From NCBI GenBank assembly GCA_040381075.1, contig JBEIHX010000025.1, positions 1-54,460 of the forward strand: a DNA stretch of 54,460 nucleotides, in the 5' to 3' direction. The notes under the pieces were generated by a model. It was not told where the DNA came from, searched no databases, and was given only the letters and a program-made list of their open reading frames with translations. Made by a program: the position numbers and the translations under genes. Below, piece after piece: positions 7,986 to 16,701 of the stretch; within the stretch, counting starts at the first letter, position 1, and each line of letters begins with the position of its first letter. Source of the stretch: JBEIHX01 sp040381075 (GTDB lineage Bacteria > Pseudomonadota > Alphaproteobacteria > Caulobacterales > Aquidulcibacteraceae).

Positions 7986-9557
7986 GTGCTCAGGCTGTGG
8001 CGACTGCTGTGGCGGTCGCCGATATCGCGCATCATTTTTCTGGCCAACCTTCTCGGTTTGGCCGTGCTTGCGCTGGGCGTGCTGGTCCTGAGCCAGCTGC
8101 GCGCCGGTCTGATGGAGGCCAAGCTCGACAGCCTGGAGAGCCAGGGCCAGCTGATCGCCAACGTGCTGGCCGAAGCGGCCACCGTCGGCGAGCCGGCGCC
8201 CGGCATGGACAGAAACGCGGCGCGGGTCGTGCTGTCGCGCATGCGCGTGCCGCCGGATACGCGCGTGCGACTGTTCGACCGTGACGGCAGGCTTGTGGCG
8301 GACTCCTACCTGCTGATCGATCAGGTCACCGAGCGCAAGCTGCCCGACATTGGACCCGCACTGTCCTTCGCGGATTCGATTGACCGTCTGGTGCAGCAGG
8401 CGCGCGCTGTCGTGCGCGGCGAGCCGGTCGCGCCGCCGCTCACGCTGACCGAGGAACTGACCCGGGCCGGCGTCGGCGAAGTGGTGAAGGCCGAGCGCCG
8501 GTCCGACGCCGGCGCACGCGTTGCAAGCGTCAGCGTGCCGATCCAGCGGGTCAAGGCGGTGCTTGGGGTGCTGACGCTGGAGTCAAGCGAAGTCGACCAG
8601 ATCCTGCGCGCGGAACGCCTCGCCCAATTGCCCTTCATCGGCGTTGCGCTGCTGGTCACCCTGCTCTCCTCAGCAGTCCTTGCAGTGCTGATTGCACGAC
8701 CGCTGCGCCGTCTGGCCACAGCCGCGCATCGGGTGCGGCTCGGCGCCACGCTGCGCCTCGAAGCCCAGGAGCTCGCTGCGCGCAGCGACGAGATTGGCGA
8801 TCTGGCCAAGGCCCTGGAAAGCATGACCGACGCGCTTGCCGACCGCATCGAAAGCAATGAGCGTTTCGCGGCGGACGTCGCGCACGAGCTGAAAAACCCG
8901 CTGAACTCGATCCGCTCCGCAGCCGAAACGATGCCTGTGGTGCAGGACGACGCGCAGCGGCGCAAGCTTCTGGGGGTCATCACCCAGGACGTGAAACGCC
9001 TGGATCGGCTGATCACGGACATCTCGAACGCGGCGCGCCTGGAAGCCCAGCTCGCCCGCTCAGCCCCCGAGCGGGTCGATCTGACGAAGCTTCTGACGGA
9101 GTTGGCCGAGACCTACAACCTCACAACATCGGACACGGCCCCGCGGGTGGTGTTCACCGGAGACGGCGCGGACATCGCCATCGTGCGCGGCCGAGAAACG
9201 CCGCTTGGACAGGTGTTTCGCAATCTGGTCGACAACGCGCTGACCTTCTCTCCGCCGGGTGGCGATGTGCGCATATCCCTCACCCGTGGGAATGGGCGCG
9301 TCACCGCCCTGGTGGATGACGATGGGCCGGGGGTTCCGCCGGACAAGGTGGAAAAGATATTCGAGCGGTTCTACACGGATCGCCCCCAGGGGGCCGCCTT
9401 CGGCCGCAATTCCGGCCTCGGCCTATCCATCGCAAAGGCGATCGTTGAAGCCCACCGCGGTCGCATCTGGGCCGACAACCGCCGCGACCCGGAGACCGGG
9501 CGCTGCCTCGGCGCGCGCTTCGGCGTCGAACTTCCCGAAGCAAGGAGTCAGCCTTAG
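7986..9557 (+). CDS. chvG: Sensor histidine kinase ChvG
   Basis: About 523 residues from a GTG start at 7986. TM1 (about 13-35), a periplasmic sensing region, TM2 (about 215-238), HAMP, HisKA with H-box FAADVAHELKNPL (phospho-acceptor His300), and HATPase with DDDGPGVPP and GLGLSIAKAIVEAHRG. It pairs with ChvI, 31 bases upstream. The start is uncertain: the only upstream in-frame ATG lies inside chvI (7836) and would add 50 unconserved residues, so GTG 7986, just before the first membrane helix, is preferred. Confidence 0.92.
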   Translation: MLRLWRLLWRSPISRIIFLANLLGLAVLALGVLVLSQLRAGLMEAKLDSLESQGQLIANVLAEAATVGEPAPGMDRNAARVVLSRMRVPPDTRVRLFDRDGRLVADSYLLIDQVTERKLPDIGPALSFADSIDRLVQQARAVVRGEPVAPPLTLTEELTRAGVGEVVKAERRSDAGARVASVSVPIQRVKAVLGVLTLESSEVDQILRAERLAQLPFIGVALLVTLLSSAVLAVLIARPLRRLATAAHRVRLGATLRLEAQELAARSDEIGDLAKALESMTDALADRIESNERFAADVAHELKNPLNSIRSAAETMPVVQDDAQRRKLLGVITQDVKRLDRLITDISNAARLEAQLARSAPERVDLTKLLTELAETYNLTTSDTAPRVVFTGDGADIAIVRGRETPLGQVFRNLVDNALTFSPPGGDVRISLTRGNGRVTALVDDDGPGVPPDKVEKIFERFYTDRPQGAAFGRNSGLGLSIAKAIVEAHRGRIWADNRRDPETGRCLGARFGVELPEARSQP

Positions 9558-9585
9558 GCCATGACGTCAGGCGGCGCGCCCAACC

Positions 9586-9645
9586 GCCTCGCCACCCGGC
9601 GCCTCGCCACCCGGCGCCTGGCCAACCGGCGCCTGGCCACCGCGT
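9586..9645. repeat. 15-bp tandem repeat x4
   Basis: Two exact copies of GCCTCGCCACCCGGC followed by two variants, just after chvG. Non-coding. Confidence 0.9.
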
Positions 9646-9762
9646 CGCCTGGGCCAGCCCCGGGGGCCATCGTCCAGGTCGCGACGCACCCCGCAGGCGT
9701 GCAGTGATACGACCGGCGATAGGGGTATGCCCGCGCGAAGCGCCCTGCGCCGGCCGGCGGGA

Positions 9763-9788
9763 GGTCCGGGCGGGCGGTCCGGGCGGGC
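9763..9788. repeat. 13-bp tandem repeat x2
   Basis: GGTCCGGGCGGGC occurs twice in direct succession (9763 and 9776), just past the urcA-family gene stop. Confidence 0.8.
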
Positions 9789-9792
9789 GGCC

Positions 9793-10107
9793 TCAGTCGG
9801 CCCGCGCGGCGGTGAGATAGGATTTCGCCGCCGTGGGCTGGGTCTGGGCGAATCCGATCAGGTCGGCGTCGCGGCTGGCCGAGACGGTGCGCGCGACAAC
9901 CACGCGCACGCACTGGCGCAACGCTGCGGCGGTGCGCACGGTTTGCGACTCCCGGCACATCTCCTTCGCGGCGTCCACGATCCGCGCATAGGCCGACGCA
10001 ACATCCGGCGCATCGCTGACATTGACCCGTCGATCGGCGGGCTCTCCCGACACTGCAACGGGCGCCAGCACCGCCACGATGGCGAGTGTTGCTGCTGTCC
10101 TACGCAT
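9793..10107 (-). CDS. UrcA family exported protein
   Basis: 104 residues from an ATG with a strong ribosome site (GGAGGGG). A signal peptide (about 1-20, hydrophobic LAIVAVLAPVAV, cleavage near VSG-EPA) is followed by a UrcA-like domain: the V-S-A-A-YARIVDAAKEMC and ALRQCVRVVVARTV segments carry the family's two Cys. UrcA proteins are small periplasmic proteins of unknown role common in Caulobacterales and sphingomonads. It sits, reversed, exactly where hprK usually lies between chvG and the EIIA gene. Confidence 0.75.
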   Translation of the reverse strand: MRRTAATLAIVAVLAPVAVSGEPADRRVNVSDAPDVASAYARIVDAAKEMCRESQTVRTAAALRQCVRVVVARTVSASRDADLIGFAQTQPTAAKSYLTAARAD

Positions 10108-10397
10108 TGGCTGCCCCTCCCAACGACACGACCGCCCGATCGGGCGCACCAGACGCTCTCACAATTACGACAGTTTTGCAACAGCCCGCGTTGCGGTGCG
10201 GTGTCGCGCAAATGTCATCCGCAGCGCGTTTCAAATACACTCGTGACTTTTCAATGTGTTGGACGGCCCCTGCAGTCATCTGGGCGCCGCCCTGGCGTGG
10301 ATGCGCAGGGCCCCGCGCCCCGTTCCTGCCGGTCATGCTTTTCTCAACCATTTTCCAGGACTAGATGTGTGCACTGCACAAACAGGCTCGATCTCGC

Positions 10398-10802
10398 ATG
10401 ATCGGCGTCGTCATAGTCACCCATGGCCGCCTGGCCGCCGAGTTCGTTGCCGCGGCCGAACACGTTGTCGGACCGCAGGACTGCATGCACCCGGTCTGCA
10501 TCGGTCCGGACGACGACATGGAACAGCGCCGCCAGGACATTCTCGACCAGGCGCGCGCATGCGACACCGGCGACGGCGTGGTCATTCTCACGGACATGTT
10601 CGGCGGCACGCCGTCAAATCTGGCCATTTCCGTCATGAAGCACGGCCGGATCGAGGTGATCGCCGGGGTGAACCTGCCGATGCTGATCAAGTTGGCGGAA
10701 GTCCGGGCCAAGGAGCCGCTGGAGCGCGCTGTGACCCTGGCGCAGGAGGCCGGGCGGAAATACATTTCTGTCGCATCGGCCGTTCTTGCCGGGGGAACAT
10801 GA
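10398..10802 (+). CDS. PTS EIIA component, mannose family
   Basis: 133 residues from the ATG giving MIGVVIVTHG, the family's N-terminus. His9 of THG is the phosphorylated residue, and the ILTDMFGGTPSN signature lies at about 67-78. In alphaproteobacteria this EIIA receives phosphate from the EI(Ntr)/HPr chain of the incomplete regulatory PTS and does not transport sugar. An upstream in-frame ATG (10365) would add 11 unconserved residues. The stop overlaps the HPr start (ATGA). Confidence 0.93.
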   Translation: MIGVVIVTHGRLAAEFVAAAEHVVGPQDCMHPVCIGPDDDMEQRRQDILDQARACDTGDGVVILTDMFGGTPSNLAISVMKHGRIEVIAGVNLPMLIKLAEVRAKEPLERAVTLAQEAGRKYISVASAVLAGGT

Positions 10803-11077
10803 GCGGGGTCCGTCGACGAACCGTGGTCATCAGCAACCAGCGCGGGCTGCACGCCCGCGCGTCCGCCAAGTTTGTAAAGACCGCGAGCGCATTTCCCTGC
10901 GCCATCACCGTGGCGCGTGATGATCAGGCCGCCGACGGCAAATCGATCATGGACCTCCTGATGCTCGGCGCCGGAATTGAGAGTGAACTTGAGATCACCG
11001 CCGAGGGCGACATGGCCGAAGCCGCACTCGACGCACTCACGCGGCTCGTGGCGGAGAAGTTCGGCGAAGAGGCCTGA
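10799..11077 (+). CDS. ptsH: Phosphocarrier protein HPr
   Basis: 92 residues. The phosphorylatable histidine is His18 in RGLHARASAKFV, and the regulatory serine is Ser49 in DGKSIMDLLML, equivalent to Ser46, the HPr kinase target. It is the phosphocarrier of the regulatory PTS, coupled to EIIA by a 4-base overlap. Retention of the serine suggests HPr kinase is encoded elsewhere, although hprK is missing from its usual place. Confidence 0.95.
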   Translation: MSGVRRRTVVISNQRGLHARASAKFVKTASAFPCAITVARDDQAADGKSIMDLLMLGAGIESELEITAEGDMAEAALDALTRLVAEKFGEEA

Positions 11078-11290
11078 GCCCGCTCCAACGCCGGCGCGAG
11101 AGCCCGTCCCGGCCCTGGCCTCCCCGCCCGACCCGTCGCCCGGCGCGCCCCCCGCCGGGCCGGCATGCCGCCCTGAGCCGTGACCTGGAGGGCGCATCGC
11201 GGCCGCGCGCGGGCGCCGACAGCGTCGTCCAAGCCTCCCAGACAGCGCCCGGCGCTTGCCGTGCACGCCCGTCAAGGCTACCTCCCGGCC

Positions 11291-13096
11291 ATGATCGCCC
11301 GAGACAAAATCCGCAACTTCTCGATCGTCGCCCATATCGACCACGGCAAGTCCACCCTGTCCGACCGGCTGATCGAATACACCGGCGCCCTCTCCGCCCG
11401 CGAAATGAAGGACCAGATCCTCGATTCGATGGACATCGAGCGGGAGCGGGGCATCACCATCAAGGCCCAGACGGTGCGCCTCGCCTACAAGGCGAAAGAC
11501 GGCGAGACCTACGTCCTCAACCTCATCGACACCCCGGGACATGTCGACTTCGCCTATGAGGTGTCGCGCTCCCTGGCCGCCTGCGAGGGCGCGCTTCTGG
11601 TCGTTGATGCGAGCCAGGGCGTGGAGGCCCAGACCCTCGCAAACGTCTATCAGGCCCTGGACGCCGACCTCGAGATCGTCCCCGTTCTGAACAAGATAGA
11701 CCTGCCTGCCGCCGAGCCCGAGAAGGTCAAGGCGCAGATCGAAGACGTGATCGGGCTGGACGCCTCCCACGCCGTGATGATCTCCGCCAAGACCGGACTT
11801 GGCGTCGGCGACGTGCTCGAGGCGATCGTCGCGCGGCTGCCGCCGCCGCGCCAGGGAGATCCGGCCAAACCGCTGAAGGCGCTCCTGGTCGACGCCTGGT
11901 ACGATCCTTACATGGGCGTCATCGTCCTCGTGCGCATCATTGACGGCGTGCTGAAGAAAGGCATGCGGGTCAAGATGATGGCCACCGGCGCGGTGTACGG
12001 CATCGACAAGGTCGGCGTGTTCCGCCCGAAGGCGGCCGACGCCGAGGAACTTGGACCGGGCGAAATTGGTTTCCTCACGGCGTCGATCAAGGAGGTCGCA
12101 GACTGCCGGGTCGGCGACACCATCACCGATGAAAGGCGGCCGACCGAAACCGCCCTTCCAGGTTTCCGACCGGTACAGTCTGTGGTGTTCTGCGGGCTGT
12201 TTCCGGTGGACGCGGCGCAGTTCGAGGATCTGCGCGCCGCCATGTCGAAGCTGAAGCTCAACGACGCGAGCTTCACCTACGAAATGGAGACGTCCGCAGC
12301 TCTGGGCTTTGGTTTCCGCTGCGGTTTTCTCGGCCTGCTGCACCTGGAGATCATCCAGGAACGATTGCAGCGTGAGTTCAACCTTGACCTGATCGCAACG
12401 GCGCCGAGCGTCGTCTACCAGGTGCGCATGACCGACGGGAGCCAGATCGAGATCCACAACCCGGTCGATCTTCCCGATCCGGTGAAGATCGAAACGATCA
12501 GCGAGCCCTGGATCAAGGCGACCATTCTGACGCCGGACGAATATCTCGGATCAATTCTCAAGCTCTGTCAGGACAGGCGGGGGGCGCAGATCAACCTCTC
12601 CTATGTCGGCGCACGGGCGATGCTTGAATACGAACTGCCCCTCAACGAAGTGGTCTTCGACTTTTACGACCGGCTGAAGTCGATCTCCAAGGGCTATGCG
12701 AGCTTCGACTACAACATCATCGGCTATCGCGAAGGCGACCTCGTGAAAATGCAGATCCTGGTCAACGCGGAGCCTGTCGACGCGCTTTCCATGCTCGTGC
12801 ACCGGGCCCGCGCCGAGCAGCGCGGGCGGGTCATGGTGGAGAAGCTCAAGGAGCTGATCCCCCAGCACATGTTCCAGATCCCGATCCAGGCCGCGATCGG
12901 CGGGCGCATCATCGCCCGCGAAACCGTGCGCGCCCTGCGCAAGGACGTGACGGCGAAATGCTACGGCGGCGACATCTCGCGCAAACGCAAGCTTCTCGAC
13001 AAGCAGAAGGAAGGCAAGAAGCGGATGCGCCAGTTCGGCAAGGTGGAGATCCCACAGGACGCCTTCATCGCAGCCCTGAAAATGGACGAGAACTAG
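11291..13096 (+). CDS. lepA: Elongation factor 4 (LepA)
   Basis: 601 residues, the usual LepA length, from ATG 11291 (MIARDKIRNFSIVAHIDHGKST). G1 AHIDHGKS is at 14-21, then the DTPGHVDF and NKIDLPAA motifs, an EF-G-like domain II and V, and the LepA-specific C-terminal domain with RKRKLLDKQKEGKKRMR. It is a ribosomal GTPase linked to back-translocation or initiation quality. The upstream 111 bases are in frame but unconserved. Confidence 0.97.
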   Translation: MIARDKIRNFSIVAHIDHGKSTLSDRLIEYTGALSAREMKDQILDSMDIERERGITIKAQTVRLAYKAKDGETYVLNLIDTPGHVDFAYEVSRSLAACEGALLVVDASQGVEAQTLANVYQALDADLEIVPVLNKIDLPAAEPEKVKAQIEDVIGLDASHAVMISAKTGLGVGDVLEAIVARLPPPRQGDPAKPLKALLVDAWYDPYMGVIVLVRIIDGVLKKGMRVKMMATGAVYGIDKVGVFRPKAADAEELGPGEIGFLTASIKEVADCRVGDTITDERRPTETALPGFRPVQSVVFCGLFPVDAAQFEDLRAAMSKLKLNDASFTYEMETSAALGFGFRCGFLGLLHLEIIQERLQREFNLDLIATAPSVVYQVRMTDGSQIEIHNPVDLPDPVKIETISEPWIKATILTPDEYLGSILKLCQDRRGAQINLSYVGARAMLEYELPLNEVVFDFYDRLKSISKGYASFDYNIIGYREGDLVKMQILVNAEPVDALSMLVHRARAEQRGRVMVEKLKELIPQHMFQIPIQAAIGGRIIARETVRALRKDVTAKCYGGDISRKRKLLDKQKEGKKRMRQFGKVEIPQDAFIAALKMDEN

Positions 13097-13108
13097 TGAC
13101 GGGCGGCG

Positions 13109-13133
13109 GACGCGCCTGCCGCGGGCGCGTCTT
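13109..13133 (+). terminator. Hairpin after lepA, terminator-like
   Basis: Arms GACGCGCC (13109-13116) and GGCGCGTC (13124-13131) form an 8-bp GC stem with a 7-base loop, 12 bases past the lepA stop. Only TT follows, so termination is likely weak. Confidence 0.4.
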
Positions 13134-13181
13134 GCCGAAGGCGGGACGCACGTCCAATGTCGCGCCGCGGATGAGGCTGGA

Positions 13182-14426
13182 ATGACAGGTCAGGCGATCC
13201 AGGCAGTGACGATCATCGGCGCCGGTCAGGCTGGCGGCCAGGCCGCGTCCTCGCTGCGCGCCTTCGGCTTCGCGGGAGCCATCACGCTGATCGGCGAGGA
13301 GCCGCTGCCGCCCTATCAGCGCCCGCCGCTGTCAAAGAAGTACCTTACGGGCGAGGTCGGGCTTGACCATGTGATCGTCAAGCCGGCGGCGTCCTATGAC
13401 GCGGAGGCCGTCGCGCTGCGCCTGGCGACGAAAGCCGTGGGCATTGATCGCGCGGCCCGCATGGTGCGCCTCGCGGACGGTCAATCCATCGGGTATGACG
13501 CCCTGATCCTGGCCACAGGCGCGCGCGTGCGCCGGCTGCAGATTCCAGGCGCCGATCTCGCCGGGGTTCACTATCTGCGCACCATCGCCGACGCTGACGC
13601 GATCGGCGCCGCCCTGGCGCCCGGCTCGCGGCTCGCCGTCGTCGGCGGCGGCTATATCGGGCTCGAAGTGGCGGCGTCGGCGCGCAGGCGTGGGGCCGAG
13701 GTCGTGGTTCTCGAGGCGGCCGAACGCATCCTCAGTCGCGTGACCAGCCCGCTGATGTCGACGTTCTACGCCGGCGAACACGCACGCCACGGCGTCGGGA
13801 TCCGCACCGGCGCAAAGGTGGAAGCCTTTGAGGGCGCCGATGGGCGCGTCAGCGGCGTGAGGCTCGCAGGCGGCGAGACGCTGGCGTGCGATCTGGCCAT
13901 CATCGGGGTGGGCGTTGCGCCCAATCAGGAGCTCGCCGCCATTGCCGGACTTGAGTGCCGCGACGGCGTGATCGTCGACCGTCTCTGCCGCACCAGCGAC
14001 CCGGCGATCTTTGCGATCGGCGATTGCGCCCGCCGCCCGCTCGTCCACTACGGCGGCGATGCGCGGCTGGAGTCTGTCCACAACGCCCTCGAACAGGCGA
14101 AAATCACCGCCAGCGTGCTGACCGGGCGGCCCCCCCCGGCGGAGGAGACGCCCTGGTTCTGGTCCGATCAGTTCGACCTCAAGCTGCAGATCGCCGGGCT
14201 GTTCCAGGGCTATGACCAGGTTATCCTGCGCGGCGAGCCCGGGATGCGGAAATTCGCCGCCTTTTACATGCAGGGCGAGCGTCTGCTCGCTGTTGATGCG
14301 GTCAACGCGCCGGCTGACTATCTGGCCGCCAAACAGCTGATCGCCCTGGGCGCCCGGGTTGCGCCGGCGCTTCTGGCGGATACAAGTGTGTCAATGAAGG
14401 AGCTTCTGACCCGTTTGCGCCCCTGA
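13182..14426 (+). CDS. FAD/NAD-dependent ferredoxin reductase
   Basis: 414 residues of the putidaredoxin/rhodocoxin-reductase type: FAD-binding IIGAGQAGGQAA (11-22), PPYQRPPLSKKYL (about 44-56), NAD-binding VVGGGYIGLEVAASARRRGAEV (about 150-171), and IFAIGDCA (about 277-284). It transfers electrons from NAD(P)H to a 2Fe-2S ferredoxin. The matching ferredoxin gene starts 30 bases downstream, so the two probably form one electron-transfer chain, for a P450 or an Fe-S assembly step elsewhere. Confidence 0.92.
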   Translation: MTGQAIQAVTIIGAGQAGGQAASSLRAFGFAGAITLIGEEPLPPYQRPPLSKKYLTGEVGLDHVIVKPAASYDAEAVALRLATKAVGIDRAARMVRLADGQSIGYDALILATGARVRRLQIPGADLAGVHYLRTIADADAIGAALAPGSRLAVVGGGYIGLEVAASARRRGAEVVVLEAAERILSRVTSPLMSTFYAGEHARHGVGIRTGAKVEAFEGADGRVSGVRLAGGETLACDLAIIGVGVAPNQELAAIAGLECRDGVIVDRLCRTSDPAIFAIGDCARRPLVHYGGDARLESVHNALEQAKITASVLTGRPPPAEETPWFWSDQFDLKLQIAGLFQGYDQVILRGEPGMRKFAAFYMQGERLLAVDAVNAPADYLAAKQLIALGARVAPALLADTSVSMKELLTRLRP

Positions 14427-14456
14427 TGCGCGACGTAGCCGAACGAAAGGACGCCC

Positions 14457-14777
14457 ATGCCGAAAGTCACATATGTGGAACACAGCGGCCGCGAGCATGT
14501 CATTGACGTCGCAGCCGGGATGTCCGTGATGGAGGGCGCGGTCAAGAACAACGTCCCTGGCATCGACGCCGATTGCGGCGGGGCCTGCGCCTGCGCGACA
14601 TGCCATGTCTATGTCGACGAGCCCTGGATGGCGAAGGTCGGTCCGAGCGGCGAGATGGAGCGCTCCATGCTGGATTTCGCGAACGGGGTGCAGCCGAACT
14701 CGCGGCTGTCCTGCCAGATCCAGGTCAAGGCCGACCTCGATGGACTTGTCGTGCGTCTGCCGGAAAGCCAGCATTAA
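14457..14777 (+). CDS. 2Fe-2S ferredoxin, adrenodoxin type
   Basis: 106 residues. The cluster ligands fit C-x5-C-x2-C-x36-C exactly (Cys40, Cys46, Cys49, Cys86) within the CGGACACATCHVYV signature. Adrenodoxin-type (FdxB/putidaredoxin-like) ferredoxins donate electrons to P450s or the ISC machinery. It pairs with the reductase just upstream. Ribosome site AAAGGACG precedes ATG. Confidence 0.95.
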   Translation: MPKVTYVEHSGREHVIDVAAGMSVMEGAVKNNVPGIDADCGGACACATCHVYVDEPWMAKVGPSGEMERSMLDFANGVQPNSRLSCQIQVKADLDGLVVRLPESQH

Positions 14778-14803
14778 AGCCGAAGTAAGCGAATTTCTGC
14801 TCT

Positions 14804-14827
14804 GATCCGGGCTGAGAGTCCCGGGTC
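14804..14827 (+). terminator. Hairpin after ferredoxin gene
   Basis: GATCCGGG (14804-14811) pairs with CCCGGGTC (14820-14827), including one G-U pair, around loop CTGAGAGT. There is no T-run, so this is a weak or factor-dependent terminator at best. Confidence 0.35.
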
Positions 14828-14860
14828 CGCCGCGCCGCCCGCAGCAGACGCGGACAGCGG

Positions 14861-14878
14861 CTCCGGTTCGAACGGAGG
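14861..14878 (+). promoter_or_regulatory. Hairpin covering the DUF262 gene ribosome site
   Basis: CTCCG (14861-14865) pairs with CGGAG (14873-14877) around GTTCGAA. The 3' arm contains the Shine-Dalgarno GGAGG for ATG 14884, so the structure could reduce translation. It resembles a tRNA T-arm by eye but no tRNA surrounds it. Confidence 0.4.
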
Positions 14879-14883
14879 ATCAG

Positions 14884-16701
14884 ATGCCGTCCGCCAATGC
14901 GCGCATTGCGTCCGTCAGGGAGCTTTTTTCCGGGCCGGCGTATTCTGTCGACCATTATCAGCGCGCCTACTCGTGGGAACGCGACAATGTGGTCGCCCTG
15001 GTCAGGGACCTGAAAGACGCCTGGCGGCGCACCGGCGCTTCGGAACGGGCGCCTGAGTACTTTCTGGGCGCGGTGGTGACCCAGCTCTACGGTCCCCACC
15101 CGTGCCTCATCATCGACGGCCAGCAGCGGGTGACGACGCTGGCGCTTCTGCTCGCCCGGATTGCTGCGCGTGCGGAGACCGAACTGAAGGACTCCCTGCG
15201 CCGCTACACCCACCGCGCGGACGGCTTCGTCATCGACGTGGACGGATACGCCGCGGCGCTGCGCGACGTCGTCGAAGGCGAGAGCGGGCGGCGCCTGCGG
15301 CTGCGCATGACGCCGCCGGGACCGCAGCGCCTGCGCGAGGCGTGGGATTGGATCGATTCCGAACTGGCGCATTTTTCGCGGTCCGAGGAAGCCGCCTTCT
15401 GCGCCTGGCTGCTCGATTACGCCTACGTCGCCCTGATCGAGGATACGGATCCGTATGACAGTCAGGTGCTGTTCGACCGCATCAACACCCGCGGCCAGCG
15501 GCTGTCGGAAGCAGACAAGTTCCGGTCGCAGGTTCTGACTGCGGTGGCGCCGCTGCGCCGCATGCGGGTGCTGCAGGCCTGGTCCAAAGCGCGCAGGACA
15601 GCTGTTGACCTCCTTGCCGTCGAGGGGCCCAACAATCCCGTGGACGCTGAGCGCCTGTTTCTGCAGGACTGGCTGATCGGACGCAAGGCGGCGGCGGGCG
15701 GCGGCCAGCCGGGCGAACTGCTTGGCCACGCCCGCGAGATCATGCGCAATCCCTACAATTGGGTTGATGTCTGGCGTGACGCCAATGGGCTCAGCCGCGC
15801 CGATCTGGTTGAGCTTCTGGAAAGCGACTTCTTTCTGGTGCTGCCGGCCTTTGGACCGGCAATCGCAGCCGAAACCGAGTTTTCGCCCGAGCTTGCAGGT
15901 TTTCGCACCGCCGCGGCGGCGAAGCTCCCGCTGGTGCGCGCCGCCGTCGCCGCCATCATCCATCCGCAGCACAGGAAGAACTGGTCGGTCGACATCCGGG
16001 TGCTGGGCGCATTTTTTGATTGCTACGCCGCCCGCCTCCTGTGGCGGCCTGCCTGGCAGAGCCCGGCCGAGCGCCGCGACATGGCCGCCAGGATCATCGA
16101 GGGCGCGCGCGGGCTCACGGGCGAAACGCTCGCACGCTTCCTGTCAGACCTGCTCGCCAACGCTCCTGGCTTCGACCCCGCCAACGCCCCGAGACTGGAG
16201 CCGGGCAACCGCCCACAGATCCGCTATCTGTTGGCGCGCCTCACGGACCACGTCGAGGAGACTGTGACCGGACATGACCGCCATCGGGTGTTCTTCCACG
16301 AGCTCGGCGCGACAAGCGCGGACATCGAGCATCTCATGGGCGACAGCCACAAGGCCTATGAGCGCCAGTTCCCGGACGCTGAGGACTGGTGGCGGTCCCG
16401 CAATCGTCTGGGGGGGCTCGCCATCCTGCCGCGCCAGGACCACATGGCGCTGCGCGAACGTCACTACGAAGACAAGCTCGCGACCTACCGTCTGCGCAAT
16501 CAGCTGATCGCCGCGCTCGCGCCCGACGCCTACGCCGTGCGGCGCGGCAGGCGTCTCCTGGCGGGGCGCAGGCAGGCGGAGGCGTTTGCGTTCGAACCGT
16601 TTGAAAAGATCACCCGCGACACCCTCGATGCGCGGGAGCGCCTTTACGCCGCCGTGGCCGAGCGCGCCTTTGACCCCGCGCGGATCACGGTCGGGCGATG
16701 A
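14884..16701 (+). CDS. DUF262/DUF1524 protein, GmrSD-like
   Basis: 605 residues. N-terminal DUF262 (ParB/Srx-like fold) has YQRAYSWERDNV (25-36) and the nucleotide-site motif IIDGQQRVTTL (Asp78-Arg82). The C-terminus resembles DUF1524: DIEHLMGDSH (480 onward), RNRLGGLAIL (506-515) and YEDKLATY. GmrSD-type proteins are modification-dependent nucleases that attack glucosylated phage DNA. Here the second HNH element, normally N-x-x-GNLTLL, reads NRLGGLAIL, and the IEHxxP proline is absent, so nuclease activity is uncertain. No methyltransferase, transposase or other defence gene lies nearby. The next gene overlaps by ATGA. Confidence 0.82.
   Translation: MPSANARIASVRELFSGPAYSVDHYQRAYSWERDNVVALVRDLKDAWRRTGASERAPEYFLGAVVTQLYGPHPCLIIDGQQRVTTLALLLARIAARAETELKDSLRRYTHRADGFVIDVDGYAAALRDVVEGESGRRLRLRMTPPGPQRLREAWDWIDSELAHFSRSEEAAFCAWLLDYAYVALIEDTDPYDSQVLFDRINTRGQRLSEADKFRSQVLTAVAPLRRMRVLQAWSKARRTAVDLLAVEGPNNPVDAERLFLQDWLIGRKAAAGGGQPGELLGHAREIMRNPYNWVDVWRDANGLSRADLVELLESDFFLVLPAFGPAIAAETEFSPELAGFRTAAAAKLPLVRAAVAAIIHPQHRKNWSVDIRVLGAFFDCYAARLLWRPAWQSPAERRDMAARIIEGARGLTGETLARFLSDLLANAPGFDPANAPRLEPGNRPQIRYLLARLTDHVEETVTGHDRHRVFFHELGATSADIEHLMGDSHKAYERQFPDAEDWWRSRNRLGGLAILPRQDHMALRERHYEDKLATYRLRNQLIAALAPDAYAVRRGRRLLAGRRQAEAFAFEPFEKITRDTLDARERLYAAVAERAFDPARITVGR

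Noticed and set aside
9554..9958. Reverse gene after chvG
   Set aside because: It overlaps the better-supported UrcA-family gene in another frame and is Arg/Ala-rich shadow sequence ending in the tandem repeat.
10361..12457. Long reverse open frame opposite EIIA, HPr and lepA
   Set aside because: It spans three well-supported forward genes and has shadow composition typical of high-GC antisense frames.
14804..14830. Thiamine riboswitch (GGCTGAGA)
   Set aside because: Only the short CTGAGA string matches; the second conserved THI-box element is missing and the downstream gene is unrelated to thiamine.
14850..14885. tRNA fragment (T-arm-like CTCCGgttcgaaCGGAG)
   Set aside because: No acceptor, D or anticodon arms surround it; the loop register does not fit a tRNA T-loop.
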